Shown here one piece after another: positions 22,679 through 34,713 of a stretch of DNA of 64,000 nt. The position numbers were made by a program, and so were the translations under genes. Every line of letters begins with the position of its first letter. Within the stretch, counting starts at the first letter, position 1. The notes under the pieces are model-generated. The model did no database searches, was not told where the DNA came from, and worked only from the letters and a program-made list of their open reading frames with translations. Source of the stretch: Chondrosia reniformis (lineage: Eukaryota > Porifera > Demospongiae > Chondrillida > Chondrillidae); assembly GCA_947172415.1 (NCBI GenBank), contig OX359197.1:1984001-2048000 (forward strand). Reading direction: 5' to 3'.

Positions 22679-25144
22679 TTAGCAATAAAAATGTGAAGCA
22701 GTTGTTTCATTAATATTACTTGTTTCATTAGATGAATTCTCCAGACCATTAAATAGACATAATTCTCTTTGATAGACAAACAGCTGGCTCATAGTTGCTG
22801 ATAATGCCAGTAGCATCATAATTAAGCAAAAAACTATAACTTGAACTGAAAGCACCTTGAATGACATACTCACGGAATCTACACTTTCATTTTCTAAAGA
22901 TTCTTTTTGTTCTGCAATATTCATGTCAGTTGGAACAGTTTGGGATGGTCCAACCTGATTTTTCATTATTTTCTCACTTTCTTCATCCGACTGTTCTGTT
23001 TGTTTTGTAATCATTTTGTCAGGAGAATCTGTCTGAGATGGACCATTTCTTGTTATTTTATTATTTTTATTTATGGAAGTATCTTTTGTCAGGAAATGGC
23101 ATTCATTCTGTGTCCCTGTAGCCATCATTTTTGCATTTTTGGAACGTTTTTCCCAATTGATACAAAGTATTACGACAATGTATATCAATAATGCCACTCC
23201 ACTCCCTACACCTATACCAGCATAGTATCCAAATGTTCCCATCTTCAAAGCAATAACTAATGCAGCACCAAATGGTATGCCAATTATACCAAAGCTAATT
23301 GCAGTTAGAATTCCTCCAAATACTTGCAAACCAGTACCTCGTAGAACACCCCCTAGAACAAACTGGGTATATTTTAGCAATATCATTGCTAAATACATTA
23401 ACAATGGAAGTGCAATGCTTTTTAAGAGACATTCATCACTTGTTAGTATAAGTGGTATGTAGTCCTTCAGAGTCAAAGATACGACCTGCACAGTGGACAT
23501 CCATACACCAAATAGTAAGAATGTGATGAACAAAGATTTCTTAGCTTCACTTGGTCTACCTATATACGTATCAAAGCCACAATACAGTACAGTACAATAC
23601 AGTACCCCATTAGGGACCAAAGATGGTCTTTCAAAAGGTGACCTATCTCAAAATATTTATACATAAATAGTTAATATACACATCAAATACTATATTGCCT
23701 GAAGGAGATTATATATTAACTCTCTTTAATACACAAGACCTACAGTTATATGTATATATAATATAAAAATGTCATTTATATAATACCATATGCCTGTGCT
23801 CGGTCTTATACAATATTATAAATATAGGCCATGTATTGCTCTATATATATACGTATGCATAAGTGTACGTAATGATCTTGATGTTTCTATATACGTACAT
23901 TCAATTTGCTGGTAACAGGGTATATGCATTTTACAGTGGCACCTATACAATATATATAGTGCAATGCATGACTTAAACCTGCGCTATATAAGATGATTCT
24001 AGTTAATTATCCTATAAGTCAGAGCATTTTGTAACTTGTACTGTATAATTAAGTGTAAAATATAGTATACCTGATTTTACTATATGGCCTGGGTAACTGT
24101 TCATAAGTACATACTATATAACCATATAATATTGTGTATATATGTAAATACACATACGTACGTACCTTCTCCAAGTTTAGTCCCAATGCGTATACACAGT
24201 ACCATGCCAAGTGAATATGGCCCTTGATAAAGTATTGTGCTGTAGGCTGATAATATTCCAAATACACCAATTTGTATAGCACCGTCAGGCATAAAGCCAA
24301 CTATATAATATCCTATACTAACGGCCCACCAATCTAAACAGAACATAAATACACCTGGAACTGCCAATGAAAGAAATTCTTTCCATCCATTCAAACAATC
24401 CCTACTCCATCCTCCCCATGTCTTGATGTTTAGTTTTAGGACTTTGCCTAATATAAGTATTGCAATTAGCTGAGAGTAGTAACATAGGCTAATTGAGAGA
24501 GCAGATCCTCGTATTCCCAAATTCAGTACAATCACAAAGATGTAGTTGGCCACTACATTCACAACATTGCCAATTATTCCAGTCAAAATAAAAGGTATAA
24601 CAATGCCTTGAGCTTGATAGTATCGAGTGAGGAGATACTGAAAGATTTGTGCCGGAATACCAGCATAAAATATTTCCAGAAATTTACCAACTTCTTCTAT
24701 AACACAAGGTGGTTGATGGAGCAGGTGTAGAAGGGACACAGTTTGAGAGAGTATTGAGTATTGTAGAAGCAGCACCAGACAGAGGATAAGGATTGCCCTT
24801 TGAAGTATAGTCCCCACTCTCAAGAGGTTTCCAGCACCATAAGCCTGAGACACTAAAGTGTCCACTCCTGATAGGAATCCAAATGAAACTGAATTAATGA
24901 TGAAATTTATGACACCCATACCAAGTTGCAATGCTGCAAGGACGGTTACGGCATTAGTCTCCAAGTGCCCCACAAAGGCTACCGAAACAAAGAAAGGAAT
25001 TTCAAGGAAAAAGTAGGTTAAAGCAATGGGAATAGCCAGGTAAATCTGTACCTTAGCTTCTTCTTTGGCCCAAGTGAAAACTTTTAATAACTTCTCACAA
25101 CTCTTAAACTTTAAAAATCTCTGTATCCCTCTGTGTTCCTTCAT
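22679..25144 (-). CDS. MATE-family multidrug/toxin extrusion transporter, copy B1
   Basis: Exons 25144-24166 and 23559-22679, same splice sites and length (619 residues) as copy A. Differences from A include K17E, S24T, I52F, A66V, E95D, T274A in exon 1 and several in the hydrophilic C-terminal region (for example G to D and I to M before the last span). No stop or frameshift, so both copies look translatable. Substitutions are mostly conservative in the membrane part and freer in the loop, as expected under purifying selection. Expected role: plasma-membrane or vesicular export of organic cations. Confidence 0.88.
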
Positions 25145-25380
25145 AGTTCTTAAACTTTTGGGATGGACCTACACACTCGTAGTATTCTATATAATATATC
25201 ACTGGCTAGCTGAGAGCCTGGTAACAGTCATGGAATAAAGTGTGATTTCCTATATAATAGTATTATAGGAAAGAATGATGCAAGGTATGCTTTCACAGCT
25301 CAGTCTTCAAAAAATAAAAGAATTTATATTTTAATTATTATTAATTCTATTCTGAGTTACTATTTATTTCATATATATAT

Positions 25381-25620
25381 GTGAAAAATCTAAAATACCA
25401 ATTTCCTACATGCTATGCCTATTCTGTAAAAGAGCCTATAAGGGAACTAAACCTGAAGAGAGCTTCGGATGAAGATACAGGAGTCTTTTCTTCCTTCTTT
25501 TTCCTTCTTCCATCTTCTTCTCCACTGGGTCAGACAGTCGTTTCTGGGAATTCCACCCTTCATCAGTGATCCTGGGAGTCTTTGTCTTTTTCTTTATCTT
25601 GATTTTCTGTGAATCCTTGG
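25381..25620 (-). repeat. Dispersed repeat, copy B1 (also 27285-27440)
   Basis: Counterpart of 3755-3990. On the minus strand it opens a 64-codon lysine-rich frame (25630-25436). At 27285-27440 a shorter copy abuts LCMT2 exon 18 and lengthens its frame artificially. Confidence 0.5.
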
Positions 25621-25734
25621 GCGAAGTCATTTTGGACTATAGAATACAGTATTATATATAGTCCAAAATGACTTCACCCTAAAGACAAATGTATACAATT
25701 GTAAGTAAATAACATTTACAAAAATGACGTTGGA

Positions 25735-25935
25735 AGTAGGAATGGCAGTGTTCACTAATACATCTGCAAAAGTATTGAAACAAGCCAGTGATTATATGAT
25801 AAGGCTAATCATACAGAAGTTGCATATAATACTGAAATTTAAGTAACCTAACCATACACTTCTGTGTTTGGGCGCATCATTCCTACTTCAGCTTGGTGCG
25901 CCCAAACACAGAAGTGTATGGTAAAGTTACTTATG
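25735..25935. repeat. Fold-back element, copy B1
   Basis: Counterpart of 4102-4312 with the same hairpin (arms around acacttctgtgtttgggcgc). Confidence 0.55.
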
Positions 25936-26319
25936 GTTAAGAGATATATATACTGTATACGTATTATGTATACAGCAGATTGTCAAGAAAAGATCCTGAT
26001 CATGATCATGTGAGTGTCCTAGGAGATCTATAATGAAGCATTTAATTACATTACCCCAGGTAATTTTCCGAGACATATCTTTATTAAAAGAAAGGTATAT
26101 GTAATGAGTAGTCAGAGAAATCTGTCAGGTATACCTTGAAAAGAAAAGAGCAGCAGTGATCATGAGTTACTGCTTCAACTGTTATGCATTCATCTACATG
26201 TCAGGAATGTGTGATTTATTAACATTTAATCAGTAATTATATAAGTGCATAAAATTCCTTTGCTTTGTTTGTTTATAGAAACGTTTCAGTCTGGCTTTCT
26301 GAATTGCATGTGTATAGTA

Positions 26320-26540
26320 CTAAAGTTATTTTGAACTGTGTGTACTTGTTTTCTTATCTTGACCATTTAGAGTGATTTTGTGGACATTATTATGGGATCC
26401 ACCTCTAATGCGTAGGTACATTTTTTAATATCCACACAGTCTATTTTAAGTCTAAGCATCTATCCAACAAGATTTTCTGTTTTACACTTGTAGTCAATTT
26501 CTGGGTATTTTGCTTCACCAGCAGAAAAAAGTAGTCTAAC
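26320..26540 (-). pseudogene. Remnant of beta-helix membrane protein gene, copy B1
   Basis: Same deletion structure as 4694-4924 and nearly identical to it, showing that the internal deletion predates the A/B1 split. The B2 version (34374-34632) keeps an extra piece. Confidence 0.7.
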
Positions 26541-26622
26541 TATATATAAAAATCAATCAGAATATCTAAATCTTGTGTTTGTAATATATAAACAAACTAT
26601 CGAAATAAATCCAAACAAACAA

Positions 26623-27275
26623 CTAAAGCTTCAACCTTAAAAGTGTAGGCTGAGTAAACACTGATTCATAGTTAGTTAGCTCATCTACATATCCTCCGCC
26701 TCCTAGAACAGCAATGGCTACAATCTCTCCTTGTTCATCAGAGATTTCATTAACAACAACATCACATTATAATTCCAAAGAACAAGAGACGTTCAGAAAT
26801 CAACTACATATATATTTATATACATACGAAAATAGAAGACATTTTTCGTATGTACACTCACACATATACGTACGTTATATACGTACATACAACTTAAATA
26901 AAAAAATTCAAAAATAGAAGTTAAAAGTAGGGATGGTAGTGCTGTAAATGTGACTAGCACATCTGGAAAAATTAATGAAACAAGACAGGGCGGATCTTGT
27001 GGTATAGCTAACCATTCAGAAATGACAATATACTGAAATTTAAGTGACTTAAATATACATCACTTCTATATACTTGGGTGCATCATGATAACTGTAGTAT
27101 GATAATTTACTTACATCAAATGCAAGCATGGATACTTACTGACAGATCAACCTTATAGCTAGAGGTTTTTCCACTTTGTAAATCAATTAAGAAGATATCA
27201 GGCATACCAGGTGTCCATTTCACTCCTCCCACAATAAAGAGATTGTCACCTTGAATGATACATGAAGAGCTAAAA
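26623..27275 (-). pseudogene. LCMT2: LCMT2 last two exons, copy B1, frameshifted
   Basis: Exon 18 (27275-27140) is open and encodes a kelch blade (IVGGVKWTPGMPDIFLIDL). Exon 19 (26803-26623) is 181 bases where copy A has 180: ttataattcc replaces tgtaattcc, shifting the frame before the final LGGGGY blade. All upstream exons are missing because the copy ends at 28470. Not functional. Confidence 0.85.
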
Positions 27276-27524
27276 CTGTTTTGATCTTTAGATGAAGATA
27301 CAGTAGTCTTTTCTTCCTTCTTTTCCCTTTCCATCTTCTTCTCCACTGGGTCAGACAGCCGTTTCTGGGAATTCCACCCTTCATCAGTGATCCTGGGAGT
27401 CTTTGTCTTTTTCTTTATCTTGATCTTCTGTGAATCCTTGTATATATATATATACTTCTTAGTTTACTGTATGATATACGTACATATTATACAAATAATT
27501 TAACTTGCAGGCACCCGAGTGATA

Positions 27525-27765
27525 TTTGGGGTGTAATAAACCTTATATTTCACACTTGAACTAGTGATATATATTTACCAGTGATAAATGTTATATCACC
27601 AGTACTCATATTTACTTATCATCACCTTACAATTGATTCAATGGTTGGTGATATATATTAATTATATCACAGTCAAGTGAGATGCTAAGTGATATCCGCC
27701 CTCGACCTTCAGCCTTGAGCAGATATCACTTATGCAGCACACTTGAGTGTGGTATACGTAACTAG
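27525..27765. mobile_element. MITE, copy B1
   Basis: Counterpart of 5985-6235. The left flank (ttaacttgcaggca) is the empty-site sequence seen in B2 at about 36373-36390. Confidence 0.6.
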
Positions 27766-28578
27766 TACATATACGTATGTAATTACTGCAATTGGCTATA
27801 TATAGAATGAGATATGCAGAAATAATAAGTAATGTTGCATTTTATGAGCAATTCAAAAATCAAACATTTGAATTACTTTTTAAAAAGTAAAATATAGTTG
27901 ATTGAATTTCAGCAACACTTATTGAACAGGTTTGAATATTTCAACCTTTATAGGTCATCATCAACAATATTGTACAGTAAAATATACTGTATATACGTAT
28001 ATATCCAACAAAAAGATATTGGGTCAGTAAAAATCTTTATTCCAACTTTGAGTACCGCTTCTAATAAGTGGAGGAATTCATTATATATAACACCAATTTG
28101 AAACCATTCATATATACGTAACTAATCCTGGTACTAGGAAGCATATCATCCATGCAGTTTTGTGATCAAGACTGAAGAGCTAAATAAATATGTATAAAAT
28201 GTAACCTCCACCTTCTTGTTTATGAAATGTTTCACTTTTGATGGACTATATATTGTGCAATTATATAGGTAATAGTGATCAAGGAAGTCATTCCAAATTT
28301 AACATTATATTGTATGTACGTACGTACATACTGAGGAGCTCTAATGAGGCAGCTGAGCTGTATATAAGTGGCTGGTCATGATTTAATGATTTTTCAGCCT
28401 GCATGGGTTACCAATGTGTAATAATTTTTCTCTTTTCTTCAGACTCAATGTATGTATGGAATAATAGCTACTGTTTACATAATGGAAATGAATATAAACC
28501 AGAAAGATGCACTAGCATAACCACGGACGTGCGCAGGTGGATTCCGGTTTCCGGTTACGTAGTTTATATAGTGGATGG

Positions 28579-28586
28579 TGACGTCA
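28579..28586. promoter_or_regulatory. CRE-like palindrome tgacgtca
   Basis: A perfect TGACGTCA, the ATF/CREB site, 120 bases upstream of the first ATG of the unknown gene. It sits in a CpG-containing stretch unlike the AT-rich surroundings. Functional use is inference. Confidence 0.35.
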
Positions 28587-28705
28587 CCTGTGAGACAACC
28601 TCTCTAAAACCTTAAAAGAATCGATCCCTGATTCTCTGTCGTCGCGCCTGTTAGTGTTCTCTCGTATGGTTCAAAGTATTCCTTACTAATTCTATTTGCT
28701 TAAGA

Positions 28706-29935
28706 ATGATGTCTACCCCAGCTGCTAAAGTGTCAGAACCTCCAAAGAAGAAAGTGAGTTTTTGCTGTGTGTGTGAGGGGGAGTTATAGTGATTTCTTCA
28801 GTAGGCTTTGTATTTTATTCTTTGCTTATTGTATTTTTGGCAGAGTCGTATTGAGGCAGAGTTTCTATATTTTGGTCTAACGTTCTGTCATTTAACGACA
28901 CGTATTGAAGAGGCACCAAGAGAAGTGACAGTCCAAGAAATGGAGAATTTAAACAATAGCGAAAATATTTTGCAATCGATAAAGGATGACATTGCTCGCC
29001 TAAATAGATCAGAATTGGGCAATAACGATTGGGAGGCTGATGGAACCTTTATTCGATTAAACCTACCAGACCAGTATGTATACGTGTATTGTCGTGGACA
29101 ATATGTTAGATGTTCAAGCACGTTTCTTAGAGAAATCGAGAGAGCCCTTAGAGTTTCAGAAACGAAACAGCGTTTGCAGGAATGTAAAAGTCATCCTCAT
29201 CACGATGAATTGCTGCCCTTCTTTATGGATGATAACCGTTTACTTGATTATTATAAATATGATAAAACCCAAAATATGCCTGATGAAGTAGATCCACGGA
29301 TTGAAGAGTTGAAGAAAATTTTAGAAGTACCACGATGCTTTAGTAATAATTGGGATGAAAATACTTGGACAGAGAGACTTGCAGAAGGGATTAAAGGAGC
29401 ATTCCCTCATCTACAAGTTACATTCTCTGCTGGTTTCGGGAGAGAGTTACAGAATAAAATGCTGACACAACTTTGTGTTTCAATCGTTCCTTCAGCATGC
29501 TTTCTGTTTCAGGGTGCCCCAGACATCCTAATTCATCATAGTTACGCTTTGGTTAATAGTTCTAGTATTGATCTTGACAGTAGCACCAGTGAAGATGAGG
29601 CAGTTGAGAACTGCCATCAGAGACCACCACTTAAAGCAAATGATGGGGTGGGTTTACCAGAGAAGACAGGAGAAATATTTGCTGCTCTGTACATCCTCTT
29701 GGTTTCTAAAATCCTGAGAAAAATAATTAAAGGAAAGAATATTGAACGTAAATCTAAAGTAAAAGGACTTCTTGTGGACAAAATATTATCAGGAGTGGAA
29801 TGTTCACTGTCAGTTGAAATGAGGAAAGGTGCAGCTAGTCCACTAATTGCTTCAATAAACAACTTTATGGGTTCCATTTTGACACCACAGATATTGTGCA
29901 GCCTTCTAAAGCATCTAATTAACCCTGAGGATTAA
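28706..29935 (+). CDS. Unrecognised protein of about 379 residues
   Basis: Exon 1 28706-28753 (two adjacent ATGs, then STPAAKVSEPPKKK, donor gtgagt) joins in phase 0 to exon 2 28844-29935 (acceptor tttttggcag). The join makes PPKKKSR, a possible nuclear localisation signal. The protein is soluble, with no signal peptide or membrane span. Near residues 238-246 it reads FQGAPDILIHH, reminiscent of the PD of PD-(D/E)XK nucleases, but no downstream E-x-K is evident. An acidic stretch (DLDSSTSEDEAVE) follows. The C-terminal third is helical-looking (VDKILSGVECSLSVEMRKG). The frame is long and clean while its neighbour is decayed, so it may be a live gene or a young element. A strong acceptor-like tract (tgctttctgtttcag, ending 29511) could mark an alternative splice. 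No function assigned. Confidence 0.6.
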
Positions 29936-30509
29936 TAGGTTCCATTTTTTGTTTTTAATTGTAACAATTGTAAGTTCAAAAATGTTATATATAATGCACA
30001 GACATTGAGTCTTAATGTTTTAAAGCCAGTGTAACTATGGCAACAAGGAGTGGGATGGATATAAGGTCATGCATACTTAAGTGGAAACCTCTAAATGTAC
30101 CACATTCTAAGTGTTAATTCTGTTAACACTGCATAGTATATTGTATAGTATAGATCTAAATTCTATTGTACATGATTAATATTGTCTTCCCAAAAAGATT
30201 CCCATTCCAAATGCAGCTAGAGCCAGTTCTGAAGCTAGCCAGTTCTATACAAACATAAAATAAGAGTCAGTACAAAACATTGTACCTTATTGTTATTAGA
30301 TAATGCGCATAAACTAAAAGACCATTCTATTCCAGGGTCTCTCTAAAACGCGGAACCGGAGCGAATTCCGGAACACGGAAAACGGAGCACGGAATAACGG
30401 AAACGCATAATTCGCCGTAATTAAGCCGAACAATTAAATAATAATTATTGGTTCGGTCGATACGCAGGCGTAACTGATTTACGCAGCGTGCAGGAATACA
30501 GAGCAGAGA
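29936..30509. other. Gap between unknown gene and MULE remnant
   Basis: No gene. Around 30350-30405 a cgga-rich stretch (cggaacacggaaaacggagc) suggests a short degenerate repeat at the 5' end of the transposase unit. Confidence 0.4.
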
Positions 30510-30899
30510 ATGGAAGATGAATCGTCCAATCGTATCGATCTAACTGCAATGGAAGAAGAGGTCAGTAGTTAGCTACGCGAATTCACGTAAGTAGGACGAT
30601 ATTTCATAATGTTTGCAGTGTTCAGATGATAGCAGCGTCGTAGACTTGTGCAGTGCCGATTCCACGCCATCCAAGTTCGTACCCAAGAAGCAAATGAAGC
30701 TGGAACGGTAAGTTGCACCAACCCTGCAAATAATACTAAAATGGGTCTTAGTTAGCTATATCTAGCTCTAGTTAGCTAGAGTTATGTAGTTAGTTGGGAA
30801 TAGTTTCCCATTTGCCTTCAAATTAACTTAACAATACTGTATTTTCCTCTATAGCAACTTCATTCCTTGCAAATTGTGGCCATTTGAATCTTATGAGGA

Positions 30900-31200
30900 T
30901 GACAGCATTAGAGTCAAGCAGGAAGATGGCAGCATGGATATCAAGCAGGAGGATGGCAGAATGGATATCAAGCAGGAAGATGACAGAATGGATATCGAAC
31001 AGGAAGATGGCATTATCGAAATCAAGCCGGAAGGTGATAGCAGTGAAATCGGGCAGGAAGATGGCAGTATTGAAATTGGGCAGGAAGATGGCAGCAACAA
31101 TGTCGAGCAGGAAGATGGCAGCAACAATGTCGAGCAGGAAGATGGCAGCAACAATGTCGAGCAGGAAGATGGCAACAACAATGTTGAGCAGGAAGGTAGC
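30900..31200 (+). repeat. 30-bp coding tandem repeat (acidic decapeptide)
   Basis: About ten imperfect 30-base units (core agcaggaagatggcag) encode repeats of the type QEDGSMDIK / QEDGSNNVE within the MULE N-terminal exon. Because the unit is a multiple of three, long frames are open on both strands here; only the first is likely real. Confidence 0.8.
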
Positions 31201-31654
31201 ATTGATTCTAGTGACAGCGAGCCACAGGAGTATTTTGAAGGAAAAAAGAGCATCCGTGTATTTTCTAATACTTCCAAACGGTATCCAACAGAAGACGTAG
31301 TGTGCCACATCCTTGAAACCAGTGAAGCTAAAGTTTGTCAAGAGCAGCCACTTGGTTGCACGGAGACAAAAGTCTGATGCTGTAGACCATCCTAATGACT
31401 TGCGAGCCGATGATCTAGGAGTCTGGATTAATAACGTAGTAAGAAAGGAATATTGCAGCGTGCACTATGATAGTGACCAGCACAGAGTGACTTTCATGCG
31501 AAAGTTAGGGAGCCGTCCACCTCAAGTGACACGTTCCTCTGTGCACTGCCTGAAGCGCTCCTACTTCAAGCATAAGTCGTCAAAGGGGTTTTCCCGAATA
31601 ATCTTTGAGCTAACAGGTGAGCTGAGGTCATAAGTGCATGGGCAGCTATGTAAT

Positions 31655-31900
31655 AGTTATGCCACGGTCAAGTGTGATGTGTAAATGATATTTCCCGAGG
31701 TCAAAGGCCAAGGAAGATATCATTAATTTTATACATCACACTTGACCATGGTATGTTACATCACTTATAATTAGCTAAAATGACGCAGTATCACGTTACG
31801 CGTAGGCATGGCATCAGTTTTCTTACGACCATATTAAGTTACATCACAATATTAATGTCATTACCATGCCTACGCGTGACACGGTACTATACGTCACTTT
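31655..31900. mobile_element. Two inverted-repeat elements in a MULE gene intron
   Basis: First: ggtcaagtgtgatgtgta and its complement at about 31668-31752, related to the MITE at 5985-6235. Second: ttacgcgtaggcatgg (about 31796) and ccatgcctacgcgtgac (about 31864). Both lie in the intron 31617-32070. Confidence 0.6.
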
Positions 31901-33648
31901 AGCAAAGGGAAGTAACACAGGTGAGATACGCTTGCAGTTGCACACTCTTATCTCTTATGTACTCTTGATAATAATAGTCAATGCATGGGTGGATGTATTA
32001 TCTAATTGCAAGCAGCATGCAATTAGAATGGCATGCATGATTTATTTACTATTATCCATTACCCATTCAGATCAGAAAGGAAAGATGAGCCCACGTATTA
32101 TGGTGCAGTATGTCAATGAGGGAGTCGATGTGTCCCTGCTATATACCCCATGGCAATGCCAAGAGCACTGATGAATATATCAGAACAAAGGCTAGCACTC
32201 TGAAGAAGGTGAAGGATTCAGCGAACTCGAGCACTCCCTCCAATGTGTATAATGCAGTGTTTGATTTCTCTGGAGGAATACTGGATGCAGCAAGCATGGG
32301 CAGCTTGCCAAGGAACAAACAGCAAGTCAACAATGCAAAATATCAGGGCAAATCAATGGAAGAGCAGAATGTGAAGGATACCCTTTATACGACCATGCAA
32401 AAGTGCAAACTGGAAGAATTGACTGCTAACCCTTTCGTCAGGATCGTAGAAGCTGCCCCACAGCCCATGTGTGTGTTAGCAAGCAATCGGCAGCTAAAGG
32501 ATTTGGAACACTTCTGCACTACAGAGGATGAATTCAGCATCCTCGGCATTGACCCCACCTTCAATTTGGGAGACTTTAGTGTCAGTGTCACAACGTACCA
32601 GCATCTGCATCTCCGTGATAGGAAGACGGGAAAATCTCCAAGCATGCTTGGTCCCATGCTTGTTCACCAGAGAAAGGACACACAGTCCTATTTCTTTCTA
32701 GCATCAAGTTTGGTGAGGCTGAATCCAAACACCAAGCACCTAAAAGCAATTGGCACAGATGGTGAAAAGGCAATCGGTGAAGGATTCCTCCTGCAGTATC
32801 CGAATGTGAAGCACCTTTTCTGCTTCAGGCACATGATGCAAAATTTTGAAAGAAAGCTTCAAGATCTAGGCATACGCGGCCCGTATGCTACATCCTTCTG
32901 TGTTGACATTTTCGGACGCCAGGAAGGAACTACATTTAGCACTGGCCTTGTTGATTGCAGATCTGAAGCAGAATTTGATGCCAAATTGCTTGCTCTTCAG
33001 AAAGTGTGGGACCAGCGACAGATTGAGGCAACTGGTACAGCATCTCCATCATTTCATGCATGGGTCATGAAGTATCACTCTGGAGATCTGAAAGAGAAAA
33101 TACTTCGCCCTCTGAGGCAAGCAGCAGGTCTCGGCTCGCCTCCATCGTCTTACACTACCAATGCAAACGAGTCAATGAATGCCCGCATCAAGCAGCAGGT
33201 GAACTTCAAAGCAAATCAGTTGCATATATTCTGTGAGAAGATGAGAGACCTAGTGCTTGCTCAAGATAAGGATATTGAACGTGCCTTCACAATGGATACC
33301 GTTTGCGAGAAGAATACCGTGACTTAGGATACACTGCAAGGGAGTTGTTCTAATTAGTTTTGAAAGTTTTCTTGGCGAAAATCTCGAAATAATGTCTCAG
33401 ACAAGAGAAATGTGCCAAAAAACTATGTCGAATAGAGGCGGGGGTGCCGAGGCCAATTCTTTAATAGAGGCCCGGGCCTCTATTCGGACATATACGGTAT
33501 TATGTATACAGCAGATTGTCAAGAAAAGACCCTCCCTCCATCATGATGATGTGAGTGTCCTAGGAGATCTGTGATGAAGTGCTTATAATTAATTACATTA
33601 CCCCAGGTGATTTTCCAAGACATATATCTGTATTAAAAGAAAGATATA

Positions 33649-34148
33649 CAGTGGAACCTCCTATAACGGACTCCCCGAAGAGCGGAAACCTCTCTACTAC
33701 AGACATATTTCTGTGGCCAGAATAGTTGTCATAGGATTCCATACTTATGTAAACTCCGAATAACGAAACCTCTATATCCCGTATAACGAACGCTAAAGAA
33801 ATGATATAGCCCCAATTAAACCTCTATGAAACGAAACAAGATGAATTATAAAGATAGATCACACGACTCTACACTAACTCTGTGCCAATGTGCTGACTAG
33901 TTAACACCCTTCCTATGACGATGGTATCTTGTTTTCTTTAGCATAACGTTATATGCTATTATTGTAGTAACTGTTATAATAGTTTTGGTTTATCATTATA
34001 ATAATGCCTTTATAAACTGTCATTTTGGTTTACTGTTAATCAATATATTCATATTTTGACTTCAGTGAAAACCTCTGAATAGTGGAAACCTCTGTATAAC
34101 ATCATTTCTTTCAGTTCCCAAAGTCTCCGTTATAGAGAGGTTCCACTG
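33649..34148. mobile_element. Tigger-type MITE (CAGTGGAACCTC ends), B2 only
   Basis: 500 bases with inverted ends cagtggaacctcctataacg and cgttatagagaggttccactg, and TA on both sides. At A 4468 the target is empty (aggtatatgtaatgag), so the element entered B2 after separation from A. Confidence 0.85.
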
Positions 34149-34373
34149 TATGTAGTGAGTAGTCAGAGAAATCTGTCAAGTATACCTTGAAAAGAAAAGA
34201 GCAGCAGTGATCATGAGTTACTGCTTCAACTGTTATGCATTCATCTACATGTCAGGAATGTGAGATTTATCATAGCCTTAACTTTCCAATATTCAGTAAG
34301 TACATAAAATTCCTTTGCTTTGTTTGTTCATAGAGACTTTTCAGTCTAGCTTTCTGAATTGCATGTGTATAGT

Positions 34374-34632
34374 GCTAAAGTTATTTTGAAATTGTGAATC
34401 AGAAATGTTTAGAATCAAGGTTTGATTATAGTTAGAACTTACGTGTTTTCTTATCTTGGCCCTTTAGAGTGATTTTGTGGACATTATTATGGGATCAACC
34501 TCTAATAGGTTCATTTTTTAATATCCGCACAGTGTCTTTTTTAAGTCTAAGCGTGCTATCCATTGTAGTCAGTTTCTGGGTATTTGGCTATATTATTTAG
34601 AGAATTCACCAGCAGAAAATAGTAGTCTAACT
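34374..34632 (-). pseudogene. Remnant of beta-helix membrane protein gene, copy B2
   Basis: Like 4694-4924 but retains about 50 more bases (gtgaatcagaaatgtttaga and following), which match 59185-59245 of the intact gene, and a longer 5' match (atttagagaattcacc). It is therefore less deleted than the A and B1 versions. Confidence 0.75.
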
Positions 34633-34713
34633 ATATATAAAAATCAATCAGAATATCTAAATCTTGTGTTTGTAATATATAAGCAAACTATCGAAATAAA
34701 TCCAAACAAACAA

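Larger units (their letters stand above)
21610..28470. repeat. Copy B1 of the locus
   Basis: Matches A 1-6946 with few differences. It stops abruptly at aataatagcta (28470), after which unrelated sequence begins. It contains the isomerase exon, an intact MATE gene, the beta-helix remnant and the last two LCMT2 exons. A deletion of roughly 145 bases next to LCMT2 exon 18, relative to A, fuses the exon flank to the dispersed repeat. Confidence 0.9.
30510..33355 (+). pseudogene. MULE-type DDE transposase, multiply frameshifted
   Basis: Exons: 30510-30560, 30619-30707, 30855-31616 (with a frameshift near 31365), 32071 onward (frameshift near 32150). The main frame 32110-33327 gives 405 residues with the MULE signature: first D in GIDPTFN (D148), second D in GTDGEK (D217), the C-x2-H block LFCFRHMMQNFERKL, and E in TTNANESMNARIK (E354). 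Near 33300 the homologous text continues in another frame (LREEYRDLGYTARELF) before a stop. The C-terminal zinc-finger region expected in MULE transposases is missing. With three shifts and truncation the copy is dead, though the core triad is preserved. The N-terminal exon carries an acidic tandem repeat. Confidence 0.75.
28471..33490. other. Unique block between B1 and B2
   Basis: Sequence without counterpart in copy A, visibly richer in G and C. It carries an unknown gene (28706-29935) and a decayed MULE transposase gene (30510-33355). Clear terminal inverted repeats bounding the whole block were looked for and not seen, so it is not obviously a single transposon. Confidence 0.7.

Noticed and set aside
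28700-29935. PD-(D/E)XK nuclease assignment for the unknown gene
   Set aside because: Only the GAPDILI string fits; no E-x-K or supporting core motif was found.
30823-31341. Long minus-strand frames of 172 and 139 codons
   Set aside because: They arise because the 30-bp coding repeat keeps several frames open on both strands; the plus-strand acidic frame is in phase with flanking exons and homologous text.
29935-33355. A working MULE transposase
   Set aside because: At least two, probably three, frameshifts and a missing C-terminal region.
28471-33490. The whole unique block as one transposon carrying two genes
   Set aside because: No terminal inverted repeats or target duplication could be matched at the two ends, and the two genes differ sharply in decay.
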